Source: Candidatus Villigracilis propinquus (GTDB lineage: Bacteria > Chloroflexota > Anaerolineae > Anaerolineales > Villigracilaceae). Taken from it: a DNA stretch of 64,000 bases. Both the position numbers and the translations under genes were made by a program. The stretch covers positions 124,001 through 188,000 of the forward strand of contig JADKDM010000007.1 in the NCBI GenBank assembly GCA_016714565.1, in the 5' to 3' direction. Of this stretch, positions 52,266 to 61,404 are shown in pieces; the stretch's first letter is position 1, and every line of letters begins with the position of its first letter. The notes under the pieces are model-generated. The model had not been told where the DNA came from. It was given only the letters and a program-made list of their open reading frames with translations, and ran no database searches.

Positions 52266-53447
52266 TATTGTCGTTCCGCCCACTCCACGATCTTCCGAAA
52301 CCCCGCTTCCACATCTTCATCGGAAGCGGCAATCGTCATGCGGATGAAGCCTTCGCCTTCTTCACCGAAAGCCGAGCCGGGCACAAGACCCACACCAACT
52401 TCATCTAAAATCTTTTCGCACATTTCGACCGAAGACATTTTCAAGGCACGCAGGTCAAGGAAGAAATAGAAAGCGCCTTGCGGGGGAACTACTTTTACTT
52501 TTTCACATTCCAATTCATGCGAGAGGCGAATCACCAATTCACGGCGGCGGGCATAGCCGGCACGCATTTCCTCGGTGAATTCCTGCATGGCGGGGTCGGT
52601 CAATGCAAAGGCGGCGGCTTTTTGAATGAAGGGAGCCACACAGGTGATGGAGTTCTGCCCTGCCTTGAGAGCATTTTCAATAATGTGTGCAGGTGCAGCA
52701 AGGAAAGCCAACCCGCCAGCCCGTCATCGCATAGGATTTGGACAGGCTGTTCACGATGAGCGTGCGTTCCTTCGCGCCGTCAATCGCCGCAGCAGATGTG
52801 GGACGTTCTTCATAGAATAAACTTCCGTACACTTCATCGCTGACGATCCACAGATTATGTTCTTTCGCAAAGTCTTGCAGCTTTTGCAGATATTCACGGG
52901 TGGGATATGCGCCCGTTGGATTGGATGGATAGTTCAGCACGATGACCCGGGTTTTGGGAGTCAAAGCTTTCAGCCATGAGTCGAAGAAGGGGATGAATCC
53001 ATTTTCGGCGGGGGCAGGGACGCGGATCACATTTCCACGCAGCATGATGGCCATGTTGGAATGAGTCGCCCATGAAGGGTCGGGAATCAACACATCATCG
53101 CCCGGGTTGAGAATGGATTGCATGGCGAGATAATAGGCATGGATGCCGCCGTGGGTGATGAGAATTTCGGAGGCGGGGTCGTAGGTGATGCCTTCGTCGC
53201 GGATCAGTTTATTTGCAACAGCAATTCTCAGGTCGGGGTAGCCGCGCGAGGGGCCGTAATGAGTCAGCCCGCTTTGAATGGCTTTCATAGCGGCATCGGC
53301 AATCGCGGGGTGTGTCCCGAAATCAGGGTCGCCGACTTGCAGACCAACGATATTTTTTCCACTGGCTTTAAGCGTAAGGATACGGTCTGCCATGGCGACG
53401 GTGGCGGACTGGCGGATGAGGTCGAATTGTGTGTTGATGTTTAACAT
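52265..53447 (-). pseudogene. class I aminotransferase (AspC-like), one frameshift
   Basis: Fold-type I PLP aminotransferase, about 390 aa when joined. The N-terminal part (from 53447) has ILTLKASGKNIVGLQVGDPD, LNYPSNPTGAYPTREYLQKL and the PLP lysine in IVNSLSKSYAMTGWRVGF. There, near 52690, one extra C breaks the frame. Without it the chain continues LAAPAHIIENALKAGQNSIT to 52265. Because the site is a CC run and both halves are well conserved, I expect a base error rather than decay. It is likely an aspartate or aromatic aminotransferase given pheA next to it. Confidence 0.82.
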
Positions 53448-53466
53448 GGGCGCGAGTGTATCAAAG

Positions 53467-53498
53467 AAATAAAAATCCCGTCAATCAGTTGACGGGAT
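53467..53498 (-). terminator. intrinsic terminator after the histidine kinase
   Basis: On the minus strand ATCCCGTCAA, loop CTGA, TTGACGGGAT then TTTTATTT. It lies 8 nt after the kinase stop. Confidence 0.85.
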
Positions 53499-53505
53499 GA
53501 AAATT

Positions 53506-54759
53506 TTACACAGGGGAAGCCGCGGGAGGTTCATCGCCAATTTTGTTGGCGGGCAAAAGGAATGTAAAGGTGCTGCCTTCGCCTTCCTTGCTTTCAGCCC
53601 AAATGCGCCCGCCGTGCATTTCGATCATCACCTTGGCAACAGAAAGGCCCAGCCCCATGCCGCCATGCCGACGGGTGAGATGAGACTCGACTTGATAAAA
53701 ACGGTCGAAGATGTGCGGCAGGTCTTTGGCAGGAATACCCAGCCCGGTATCTTGAACAGTCACGGTGACGTATTCAGGCTTGTGTTCGCCGCGAATGATG
53801 ACCTGGCCGCCTTCATTAGTGAAGGTAAGCGCATTCTTCAAAAGATTGCTCAACACAATGGAGACCTTGCCTCCGTCAATATCCACCCATAGTTCATGGT
53901 TTTCTGGAATTTCGGTTTTGAGGGTGATTCCCTTGTTCATTGCCATTTCATGAAATGAAGAGGACGCATCTTCAATGATGCGCGCAACGGACACTCTGCG
54001 CGAACGGACACGTGAACCGCCTGTTTCGTAACTATCCACACTCGTAGTGCTTTCGATAATTTCCTTTAATCGGGTCGCGTTGCGGATGATGGCATCCACC
54101 TGTTCCTGAAAATCATTGCCGACCAGTTCGCGCAAAAATGTGGCATGCCCAAGGATCAACCCCAGCGGCGTTCGCAATTCATGGGAAGTGATGGCGATGA
54201 ACTCATTTTTCAGCCTGTCCAGGTCACGGGCTTCCTCTTGCGAAGACAGGATGCTATTTTCCAGCAGGTCATTTTGCAGGGCGGTGGAAGCGAGTGAGGC
54301 CAGAGTTTCCACAATCAGGATATCTTCATCGGTATAATTTTCGTTCTTGTTGAAAACTTCAAACACCCCAACGGGACGTCCATGTAAAATAAGCGGCACC
54401 CCCAAAAGGGATCTGGTCTGAAATTCGGCCAGTTCATCTATTTTGCCGTAGTGGCGGCTGTCATTCGCCACATCATCGATCGCCAGCGGTTTAATATTGA
54501 GGAACACCCAGCCCGCGATGCTGCCGCTCAAAGGAACCCTGGCAGAACTGACCGCATCGCGGTGGAACCACGGCACGGATTTAAATATAAACTCCTTCGA
54601 AATCTCGTCATATTCCAGCAGCGAGGCGCTCTCGCTCTCGGTCAATTCAGTGGCGGCGGAAAGAATGGATTGAAGATAAGTCTCCACATCCACCGAAGCG
54701 CTGAGGCTGCGCGTGATGTCAAAAAGGCGTTCAAGAAGTTTCACTCGATCAATGGCCAT
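53506..54759 (-). CDS. soluble GAF-domain sensor histidine kinase
   Basis: 417 aa without membrane segments. A GAF sensor spans about residues 22-165 (LLGVPLILHGRPVGVFEVFN). The HisKA phospho-acceptor is H193 in FIAITSHELRTPLGLILGH. The HATPase domain has N-box LSNLLKNALTFTNEGG, G1 VQDTGLGIPAKDLPHIFDRF and G2 GGMGLGLSVAKVMIEMHGGR. No response regulator is adjacent, so it is an orphan kinase with an unknown signal. It is divergent from inositol-phosphate synthase. Confidence 0.9.
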   Translation of the reverse strand: MAIDRVKLLERLFDITRSLSASVDVETYLQSILSAATELTESESASLLEYDEISKEFIFKSVPWFHRDAVSSARVPLSGSIAGWVFLNIKPLAIDDVANDSRHYGKIDELAEFQTRSLLGVPLILHGRPVGVFEVFNKNENYTDEDILIVETLASLASTALQNDLLENSILSSQEEARDLDRLKNEFIAITSHELRTPLGLILGHATFLRELVGNDFQEQVDAIIRNATRLKEIIESTTSVDSYETGGSRVRSRRVSVARIIEDASSSFHEMAMNKGITLKTEIPENHELWVDIDGGKVSIVLSNLLKNALTFTNEGGQVIIRGEHKPEYVTVTVQDTGLGIPAKDLPHIFDRFYQVESHLTRRHGGMGLGLSVAKVMIEMHGGRIWAESKEGEGSTFTFLLPANKIGDEPPAASPV

Positions 54760-54858
54760 GTTTACCTATAGTAAGATTATACTTCAGGGGTGTATCTGAT
54801 ACAAAAGCTGTTAAGAAGGTACAAGGAAATTGCATTCCAAATTCAAGGAGAAAAATTT

Positions 54859-55944
54859 ATGGCAAGTAAAAAAGTACGTGTCGCCATCATAGGCGTGGGG
54901 AATTGTGCTTCGTCCCTCGTGCAGGGCGTCCAATTTTACAAAAACGCAAAAAAGGACGAAGCCATCCCTGGCATTATGCATACCCAACTGGGCGATTATC
55001 ATGTGCGCGATATCGAGTTCACCCTCGCCATTGACGTGAACGCCACCAAAGTCGGCAAGGATCTTTCCGAAGCCATTTTTGCCGAACCCAACAACACCTA
55101 CAAATTTGCAGATGTCCCCCACCTTGGCGTTCCCGTTGTCCGCGGCATGACCCATGACGGACTCGGCAAATACCTGAGCGAGATCATTCAAAAGGCACCC
55201 GGTTCCACCGCCGACATCGCCGCACTTCTCAAGGAAACCAAGACCGATGTGGTCATCAATTTCCTGCCGGTCGGTTCCGAAATGGCAACCAAATGGTATG
55301 TGGAACAGATCCTCGAAGCAGGCTGCGCCTTCGTCAACGGCATTCCCGTTTTCATCGCCTCCTCCGAATATTGGGGCAAACGCTTTGCGGATGCGGGTCT
55401 GCCCATCCTCGGCGACGATATCAAGAGTCAGGTCGGGGCAACAATTGTTCATCGCGTGCTGACCAGCTTATTCGTAGACAGAGGCGTGAAGATCGACCGT
55501 ACCTATCAACTCAACTTCGGTGGCAATACCGACTTCCTCAACATGCTCGAACGCGAACGCCTTGAAAGCAAGAAAATATCCAAGACCAACGCTGTTACCA
55601 GCATGGTTCCCTACGACATCGGCAAGGACAACGTCCACGTTGGCCCAAGCGACCACGTCCCCTGGCTGACCGACCGCAAGTGGTGCTACATCCGCATGGA
55701 AGGCACCACCTTCGGCAATGTGCCGCTCAACCTCGAACTCAAACTCGAAGTGTGGGACAGCCCCAACTCCGCCGGTGTGATGATCGACGCCGTGCGCTGC
55801 GCCAAGATCGCGCTCGACCGTGAACTGGCCGGCCCCATCGTCGGCCCATCCTCCTATTTCTTCAAGACCCCGCCCAAGCAATTCAAGGATGAGGTTGCAC
55901 ACCAGAAAGTGGAAGACTTCATCTCAGGCAAAAGTGATGAGTAA
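54859..55944 (+). CDS. ino1: myo-inositol-1-phosphate synthase
   Basis: Converts glucose-6-phosphate to inositol-1-phosphate, the precursor of inositol lipids or solutes. It has 361 aa, the short bacterial/archaeal form. VRVAIIGVGNCASSLVQGV is the NAD site; LPVGSEMATKWYVEQILEAG, GDDIKSQVGATIVHRVL and the NFGGNTDFLNM segment are conserved. I chose the ATG at 54859 (MASKKVRV), after AAGGAGAAAAATTT. Its terminator is at 55970-56004. Confidence 0.92.
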   Translation: MASKKVRVAIIGVGNCASSLVQGVQFYKNAKKDEAIPGIMHTQLGDYHVRDIEFTLAIDVNATKVGKDLSEAIFAEPNNTYKFADVPHLGVPVVRGMTHDGLGKYLSEIIQKAPGSTADIAALLKETKTDVVINFLPVGSEMATKWYVEQILEAGCAFVNGIPVFIASSEYWGKRFADAGLPILGDDIKSQVGATIVHRVLTSLFVDRGVKIDRTYQLNFGGNTDFLNMLERERLESKKISKTNAVTSMVPYDIGKDNVHVGPSDHVPWLTDRKWCYIRMEGTTFGNVPLNLELKLEVWDSPNSAGVMIDAVRCAKIALDRELAGPIVGPSSYFFKTPPKQFKDEVAHQKVEDFISGKSDE

Positions 55945-55969
55945 TCAGTAAATAGTGGACAGTAATCAG

Positions 55970-56004
55970 TGGGATGTTTGCACGAGCAGACATCCCATTT
56001 TTTT
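55970..56004 (+). terminator. intrinsic terminator after ino1
   Basis: TGGGATGT and ACATCCCA form the stem (with TGC/GCA inside), followed by TTTTTTT. It stands between ino1 and the NodB lipoprotein. Confidence 0.85.
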
Positions 56005-56021
56005 CGAGTAGAATTTGACGC

Positions 56022-57194
56022 ATGAAAAATAATCACCAATCGCCAATTACCAAGTACCGGATAACCCGCCTCTTTCTTAACTTCGGCCTGCTTGCCCTGC
56101 TATTGGCAGCCTGCCAACCCGCCACACCCACCGCTGACCTGAACGCCATCCAGACCGCCGCGTTCCAAACCGCCTATGCACAGATCGGCATCCCCACGGA
56201 TACCCCTGTTCCCACTGAAACTTTGATCCCAACGTCCACAGCCATACGCACGCCGCCAGCTTTACCCGGCACATATCAATCATCCATCCTGCTTCCAACC
56301 GATATTCCGCGCACCTATGTAGCGGATTCCTGCCAGTATTTGCAAAACAAGTGGAACTCGAATAACGCCGCCCCGGGGACGGTGGCGATGGTGGTCATGT
56401 TCCACGGCATTAATAAAGGCGAAGCCTCTGGAAATGATATTACAGTTACTCAGCACGAAAAACTCATGAATGATCTGTATGACATGGGCTTTCAAGCCAT
56501 CACCATGCAGCAGATGGCAGACTTCATGTACAACAACGCGAAGATCCCCGAACGCTCCGTGCTGTTGATCGTGGATGACCGCCACTTTGCTGAATATTTC
56601 AATGACCACTTCCGCCCCTATTATGAACTATGGGGCTGGCCTGTCATCAACGCTTACATTGGTGTGGATGAGCGTGTTGATCTGTGGGCCGAAAACGCTG
56701 CCCTCTCCGCCGAAGGTTTGGTGGACTATCAATCCCACGGATACCTGCACAACACCCCCATCAGCGAAGGCGCATCGGACGAATTCATCACCAGTGAAAT
56801 GGGCGGGGCGATCTCATCCATCCAGAAATACATGAACAAGACCCCCATCGCATACATCTGGCCGGGCGGCGGTTTCTCTGTTCGCGCCGTTCAAATGGGC
56901 CCGCAGTTGGGCTACAAACTCGGCTTCACCGTCAACCCGCGCGGACCCGTGATGTATAACTGGGTTCCACAAGCGGACACAGTCAACGATTCAAATCCGT
57001 ACGCCATTCCTGAAACCCCGGCTGGAAACCCGCTGATGACCCTGCCCCGTTATTGGAGCCCGGATGCAGGCGAGAACATTGACTCAGTCCGCGTCATTGG
57101 CGAGGAAGCTAAAATATACGCTGAGCAGAACAAAGCGGTTGAGCTCGAATATTACGACATCGTCTGTGCGCCCACGTACGGACCGATCCCTTAG
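56022..57194 (+). CDS. NodB-fold polysaccharide deacetylase lipoprotein
   Basis: 390 aa. The signal peptide ends in a lipobox (LLALLLAACQPATPT, Cys about residue 31), so it is a surface lipoprotein, followed by a Pro/Thr linker. The metal site looks complete: VDD in LLIVDDRHFAEYF and HxxxH in YQSHGYLHNTP. IWPGGGFSVRAVQMG fits a later NodB motif. It probably deacetylates a cell-wall or surface glycan. The N-terminal NNHQSPITKYRITRL is encoded by sequence resembling the CACCAATTACC spacer repeat. A paralogue follows. Confidence 0.82.
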   Translation: MKNNHQSPITKYRITRLFLNFGLLALLLAACQPATPTADLNAIQTAAFQTAYAQIGIPTDTPVPTETLIPTSTAIRTPPALPGTYQSSILLPTDIPRTYVADSCQYLQNKWNSNNAAPGTVAMVVMFHGINKGEASGNDITVTQHEKLMNDLYDMGFQAITMQQMADFMYNNAKIPERSVLLIVDDRHFAEYFNDHFRPYYELWGWPVINAYIGVDERVDLWAENAALSAEGLVDYQSHGYLHNTPISEGASDEFITSEMGGAISSIQKYMNKTPIAYIWPGGGFSVRAVQMGPQLGYKLGFTVNPRGPVMYNWVPQADTVNDSNPYAIPETPAGNPLMTLPRYWSPDAGENIDSVRVIGEEAKIYAEQNKAVELEYYDIVCAPTYGPIP

Positions 57195-57211
57195 AATCTC
57201 CCCTCCAAACA

Positions 57212-57254
57212 CGAAAATGCACGATGGCAATCGTATTGTTATCGTGCATTTTCG
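57212..57254 (+). terminator. intrinsic terminator between the two NodB-like genes
   Basis: CGAAAATGCACGAT (57212-57225) pairs perfectly with ATCGTGCATTTTCG (57241-57254); the stem carries its own T-run. Confidence 0.8.
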
Positions 57255-57285
57255 TTGAATGAAATTCGTTTACAATGTAACATCT

Positions 57286-58395
57286 ATGAACAAGCAGACA
57301 GACATCATAAAGCAGATCCTCTATCGATTCACCCCCATCCTTTTAATACTATTCACCCTCATCTCCTGTGAACCTTTCAGATCGAACACCTCCCCGCAAA
57401 CGGAAGCAGCCGTCGCCGGAGTTTCCGAACCTGCGCCCACCCTGCCCCAACTCCCCCCCACATTTCAGACCGCGCTCGTCAATCCGCTGGATACTCCGCA
57501 CTCCTATGTGGATGACACCTGCCGATATTTAAAGAACAAATGGAATCCAGAGAGTGCCGCGCCCGGTACGATCGTCATGGTCATCAGGGTCGGGAACATC
57601 GAAACCAGCACAGCAACGGAACCGGACGACATCACACAAGTGAACCTGATCCGTACCATGCAGGAACTCAAATTCCAGGGATTTGAAGCCATCAAGATGA
57701 AGGAGTTCCTCGCCTTCATCGAAAGAAATGTCAAAATTCCGCCGCGTTCTGTTCTAGTCATTCAGGATGGTAATTACAGCGCGGAACACTACGACAGATA
57801 CTACCGTGATTACTGGAACAACTGGGGCTGGGCCGTCGTGAACGGCTGGCAGAGTGACTCTGAACTGCCGGAAGCCCTCTTGCGTGAGAATATTGAAATG
57901 GAATATGAAGGCATGGTGGATCATCAGGCGCAGGGCGTCACGCCGGGGACCACGCTTTCCGATGAATCCGCGAAGACAGTCATCGCCCGTGAACTGCAAG
58001 GAGCAATGGATGCCTTTGGGTATAACTACGGGAAAACTCCCTTCGCTTTCATTTGGCCCAACGGAGGCTTCGGCCAGCGTCCCGTGGAAGCTGCGCGCCT
58101 GCTCAAATATCAACTGGGGTTCACGGCCAATCAGCGTGGCCCCGTCATGTATAACTGGATTCCGCTCGCAGATGAAGCCGACCCCGAACGCCCGGGTTAT
58201 ATACCAGAAGGTTTAATTAACGATCCCTTGATGACCCTGCCTCGTTATCAAGCAAACGAAGCCTTCGATGCCATAGACCAGGTACGTGCCATTGGCAAGG
58301 AAGCAGCCGCATACGCGGAAGCCAACAAGGATGTCGAACTTAATTACTACGATGTCGTATGCAGTGAAACTTACGGCCCCATACCAACCCCATAA
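57286..58395 (+). CDS. NodB-fold lipoprotein paralogue lacking catalytic residues
   Basis: 369 aa, clearly a duplicate of the preceding gene over its whole length (shared YLKNKWN, WGWAVVNGW, MYNWIPLAD, VELNYYDVVCSETYGPIP). Lipobox LILFTLISCEPFR. The metal site is gone: the VDD motif is QD (LVIQDGNYSAEHY), and SHGYLH is replaced by AQGVTP. It is therefore predicted to be an inactive, perhaps glycan-binding, version. I chose the ATG at 57286 (MNKQTDIIK). Confidence 0.8.
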   Translation: MNKQTDIIKQILYRFTPILLILFTLISCEPFRSNTSPQTEAAVAGVSEPAPTLPQLPPTFQTALVNPLDTPHSYVDDTCRYLKNKWNPESAAPGTIVMVIRVGNIETSTATEPDDITQVNLIRTMQELKFQGFEAIKMKEFLAFIERNVKIPPRSVLVIQDGNYSAEHYDRYYRDYWNNWGWAVVNGWQSDSELPEALLRENIEMEYEGMVDHQAQGVTPGTTLSDESAKTVIARELQGAMDAFGYNYGKTPFAFIWPNGGFGQRPVEAARLLKYQLGFTANQRGPVMYNWIPLADEADPERPGYIPEGLINDPLMTLPRYQANEAFDAIDQVRAIGKEAAAYAEANKDVELNYYDVVCSETYGPIPTP

Positions 58396-58413
58396 TCTTT
58401 CAGGAGACTCCCA

Positions 58414-58758
58414 ATGACAGATTGTATCTTTTGCAAAATCATCGCAGGCGAAATCCCCGCAACCATCGTATATCGCGACGAACAGGCCACCGCCTTTCGT
58501 GACATCAATCCCGCCGCGCCGATCCATATTTTGATCATCCCCAACAAGCACATTGACTCGGTCAACATGATGACCGTGGACGATGAGCCTTTGATCGGTC
58601 ATCTCTTCACCACTGCAAAAGCCCTCGCCGCGCAGGAGGGCATCGCCAATGGCGGCTTCCGTCTCATTATGAATACAAATGCCGACGCCGGTCAGACGGT
58701 ATTTCACATCCACCTGCATCTTTTAGGCGGGTCGCGCATGAAGAACCCGATGGGATAA
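58414..58758 (+). CDS. HIT-family (histidine triad) nucleotide hydrolase
   Basis: 114 aa. CIFCKIIAGEIPATIVYRDE and the catalytic triad HIHLHLLGG mark the HINT branch, which hydrolyses nucleoside phosphoramidates. It starts after CAGGAGACTCCC, 18 nt behind the NodB paralogue. Confidence 0.92.
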   Translation: MTDCIFCKIIAGEIPATIVYRDEQATAFRDINPAAPIHILIIPNKHIDSVNMMTVDDEPLIGHLFTTAKALAAQEGIANGGFRLIMNTNADAGQTVFHIHLHLLGGSRMKNPMG

Positions 58759-58781
58759 AATCCTGATTAGGATAAAATGTC

Positions 58782-58816
58782 AGCGATCAGCGTACAGCAG
58801 GCTGGTCGCTTTTTTA
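58782..58816 (+). terminator. intrinsic terminator after the HIT gene
   Basis: AGCGATCAGC and GCTGGTCGCT form a 10-bp stem with one G-U pair, followed by TTTTTT. Confidence 0.8.
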
Positions 58817-58825
58817 TAGAACCAC

Positions 58826-58867
58826 GTCCTTCGACTTCGCCGCAACGATTGCGGCTCCACTCAGGAC
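58826..58867. repeat. GTCCTTCGACTTCGCC...CTCAGGAC repeat
   Basis: GTCCTTCGACTTCGCCGC, AACGATT, GCGGCTCCACTCAGGAC: inner arms CGCCGC/GCGGC and outer GTCC/GGAC pair. This word type is widespread in bacterial intergenic regions. Confidence 0.6.
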
Positions 58868-58888
58868 GAAACAACAACTGGAGACCCA

Positions 58889-60298
58889 ATGCCTGAACGA
58901 GAAATTTACCTTTTATCGCCCCGCGCCCTCAGCCCCGAAACCATTGCCGTGGCTTTTGCCAAAACATCGCGCGCACCAGAATCCTTCCGCGAGATCGCCT
59001 CGGAATTAAGCGACGAAAAGTCCGCGCAATTTCACGAGAAGTGGGTCGTTGGGTACGGGCACGCCTCCGTGGCGGAACATGCGGTGCTGCACCTTGCCTT
59101 TGAAAACGTCTCACGCATTGCCATCGAAACCATCGAGAGCAGCCGCCTTGCCTCCTACACGGAGAAATCCACCCGCTACCAAAAATGGGGATCAGATGAC
59201 TTCACGATTCCTCCAGAACTGGATGGACATCCACTGCGCGACGAATTCATCCAAACCGTTCGCCTCCTTTTCTCAACTTATGCTGAATCGCTCGACCCTG
59301 TAAAGAATCTAATCCTCAGCAAATCCCCGCGTCGCGAAAATGAATCAGACGAAGCTTACGATCGCCGCATCCGCTCCCAATACGTGGACAGATGCCGATT
59401 CATCCTGCCCGCCGCCGCGAATGCCAACGTAGGTATGACAGCCAACGCCCGCGTCATCGAAATGATCATCCGCAAAATGCTCTCCCACCCGCTTGCCGAA
59501 GTCCGCCAGATCGGCGAAAAGGTGAAGGAAGTATCCAAGGCTGAAACGCCAACCCTCGTCAAATATGCTGACGCGGCTGAATATATTATGGAAACGACGA
59601 AGGATTTAGCAGATCGAAAGTCAAATGTCGAAAGTCGAGCGTCAAAGTGGTGCAATTTGATCGATCATGATCTCGAAGGTGAAAATAAAATCCTTGCAGC
59701 CGCGATCTATCGTTTTGATGAAATTGCATACGCCGATGCACTCGCACATGTGAAGACATTGAACCAAATCGAACGGGAAAATCTGGCTGAGTCTCTGCTT
59801 GGCAAACTTGGTAAATACGATGTCCCTCTGCGCGAATTGGAATATTGCAATTACACCTTCGACCTTGTCATGGATCAGGGTGCTTATGCCGAGTTCAAAC
59901 GTCACCGCATGATGACGCAGACTCCGCAGCGGCTGACGACCCGGCTCGGGTATTCGATTCCGCTGCTCGTAACAGAAGCAGGCTTCGGGTCGAAGTATGA
60001 AGCGGCGATGGAAGCCGCGATCCAAATGTATGAGAAGTTACACGCCTTCAATCCAGATGTCGCGCAGTACATTGTCCCCAATGGATTCAACCGCCGCGTG
60101 CTGGCTCAATTCAATTTGCGTGAGGCGTTCGCGTTCTGTCAATTGCGAACCGCAGCAAATGCCCATTTCTCGATCCGCAGGGTGGCACAAAAGATGTACG
60201 AGGAAATGTCGCGTGTGCATCCGTTATTGACGAAGTACATGAAATTGAGGGATGAGTCCTGGCAGCAAGTGGAAGAAAATTATTTTACAAAGGTGTAA
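58889..60298 (+). CDS. tandem ThyX-like (FAD-dependent thymidylate synthase-like) protein
   Basis: 469 aa, about twice the usual ThyX length (220-250), with two ThyX-like halves. The first carries SRLASYTEKSTRYQKW, the second EFKRHRMMTQTPQRLTTRLG. The canonical motif is RHRxxSxNExSxRY: the first half keeps the S-E-S-RY part but has lost RHR, while the second keeps RHR but has lost the rest. Thus one complete signature is split over two domains. It may fold as an internal pseudo-dimer. Whether it makes dTMP is unclear. Confidence 0.8.
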   Translation: MPEREIYLLSPRALSPETIAVAFAKTSRAPESFREIASELSDEKSAQFHEKWVVGYGHASVAEHAVLHLAFENVSRIAIETIESSRLASYTEKSTRYQKWGSDDFTIPPELDGHPLRDEFIQTVRLLFSTYAESLDPVKNLILSKSPRRENESDEAYDRRIRSQYVDRCRFILPAAANANVGMTANARVIEMIIRKMLSHPLAEVRQIGEKVKEVSKAETPTLVKYADAAEYIMETTKDLADRKSNVESRASKWCNLIDHDLEGENKILAAAIYRFDEIAYADALAHVKTLNQIERENLAESLLGKLGKYDVPLRELEYCNYTFDLVMDQGAYAEFKRHRMMTQTPQRLTTRLGYSIPLLVTEAGFGSKYEAAMEAAIQMYEKLHAFNPDVAQYIVPNGFNRRVLAQFNLREAFAFCQLRTAANAHFSIRRVAQKMYEEMSRVHPLLTKYMKLRDESWQQVEENYFTKV

Positions 60299-60300
60299 TA

Positions 60301-60342
60301 AAAAAGGCCTCCGAGTTTCTGCAGAAACTCGGAGGCCTTTTT
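60301..60342. terminator. bidirectional terminator
   Basis: Perfect 42-nt palindrome: AAAAA, GGCCTCCGAGTTTCTG, CAGAAACTCGGAGGCC, TTTTT. It lies between the convergent ThyX-like and aldo/keto reductase genes and serves both strands. Confidence 0.92.
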
Positions 60343-60344
60343 GT

Positions 60345-61328
60345 TTAATCGTCGTCTTCGTTCTTCTTTACTCCAAAGATCACATCGATCCGATCCATGA
60401 TCTCCGGCGTGATCTTATCGACCACTTCAGCAGCTTTCATGTTTTCGTGAACCTGCTCCACACGGCTTGCGCCCGTGATGACCGTGCTCACAAAGGGATT
60501 CTTCAAACACCAGGCTAACGCGAGCTGCGAAAGTTTGCAGCCCAATTCTTTTGCAATGGGCTCCAATGCGGCAACTTTGGCAAGACTCGTTTCATTTGTC
60601 AGGCGGTCCTTCAACCAGTCATAGCCCTTGAGTGCGCCGCGGCTATCTTTGGGAATGCCATTTTGATATTTACCCGAAAGCAAGCCGGAAGCCAAAGGAC
60701 TCCAAATGGTAGAGCCGTAGTTATGTTCCTTGTAAAAGCGGACATAATCCCCTTCCATGCGTTTGCGTTCGAACATGTTGTACTGCGGCTGTTCGACCAC
60801 AGGCTTGTGCAGGTGATGGCGTTCCGCAATTTCAATGGCTTGTGTGATCTCCGCAGCAGACCATTCGGAGGTACCCCAGTACAAGGCTTTGCCCCATTCA
60901 ACAATGTTATGCATGGCCCACACGGTCTCTTCAATGGGGGTCGTCGGGTCGGGGCGGTGACAATAAACAAGGTCCACGTAATCGAGCTGCAAACGTTCAA
61001 GCGAGCCGTTGATGCCTTCGATGAGGCGTTTGCGGTTGAGCGTGTTCTTCTCATTGATGCCGTCATGCAGGCCCCAATAGAATTTTGTGGAAACCAGGTA
61101 ACTTCCGCGGCGCCACTTTAATTTCTTGAACGCATCGCCCATTACCTCTTCCGATTTGCCGCTCGCGTAAACTTCGGCATTATCGAAAAAGTTCACGCCC
61201 GCCTCATAGGCGGCGGCCATCATGTTCAAGGCCAGTTTTACATCGGCCTGCGTATGAAAGGTAACCCACGAGCCAAAAGATAACTCGCTTACTCGAATAC
61301 CGGTTTTTCCAAGATGACGATACTTCAT
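60345..61328 (-). CDS. aldo/keto reductase (Kv-beta / YghZ type)
   Basis: 327 aa NADPH oxidoreductase. Catalytic Asp/Tyr in FFDNAEVYASGKSEEVMG and His in VDLVYCHRPDPTTP; SPLASGLLSGKY is typical of the potassium-channel beta-subunit-like group. ATG at 61328 (MKYRHLGKTG). The aldehyde or ketone substrate is unknown. Confidence 0.9.
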   Translation of the reverse strand: MKYRHLGKTGIRVSELSFGSWVTFHTQADVKLALNMMAAAYEAGVNFFDNAEVYASGKSEEVMGDAFKKLKWRRGSYLVSTKFYWGLHDGINEKNTLNRKRLIEGINGSLERLQLDYVDLVYCHRPDPTTPIEETVWAMHNIVEWGKALYWGTSEWSAAEITQAIEIAERHHLHKPVVEQPQYNMFERKRMEGDYVRFYKEHNYGSTIWSPLASGLLSGKYQNGIPKDSRGALKGYDWLKDRLTNETSLAKVAALEPIAKELGCKLSQLALAWCLKNPFVSTVITGASRVEQVHENMKAAEVVDKITPEIMDRIDVIFGVKKNEDDD

Positions 61329-61346
61329 TGTGCCTCCAGTTTTATT

Positions 61347-61381
61347 AAGTGACAGCCACCTTTGCCAGATGACTGTCACTT
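61347..61381. repeat. degenerate copy of the GTGACAGTCACC palindrome
   Basis: AAGTGACAGCCA and TGACTGTCACTT arms (61347-61358, 61370-61381). It is the family member closest to the element inside lysK (12316-12348). Confidence 0.65.
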
Positions 61382-61392
61382 TGCTCCTCTAT

Positions 61393-61398
61393 TATAAT
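61393..61398 (+). promoter_or_regulatory. -10 box for a possibly leaderless mRNA
   Basis: TATAAT only 6 nt before the ATG at 61405, so transcription would start at or next to the start codon. The -35 position falls in the palindrome at 61347-61381, where no good match to TTGACA is present. Confidence 0.5.
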
Positions 61399-61404
61399 CA
61401 TCGA

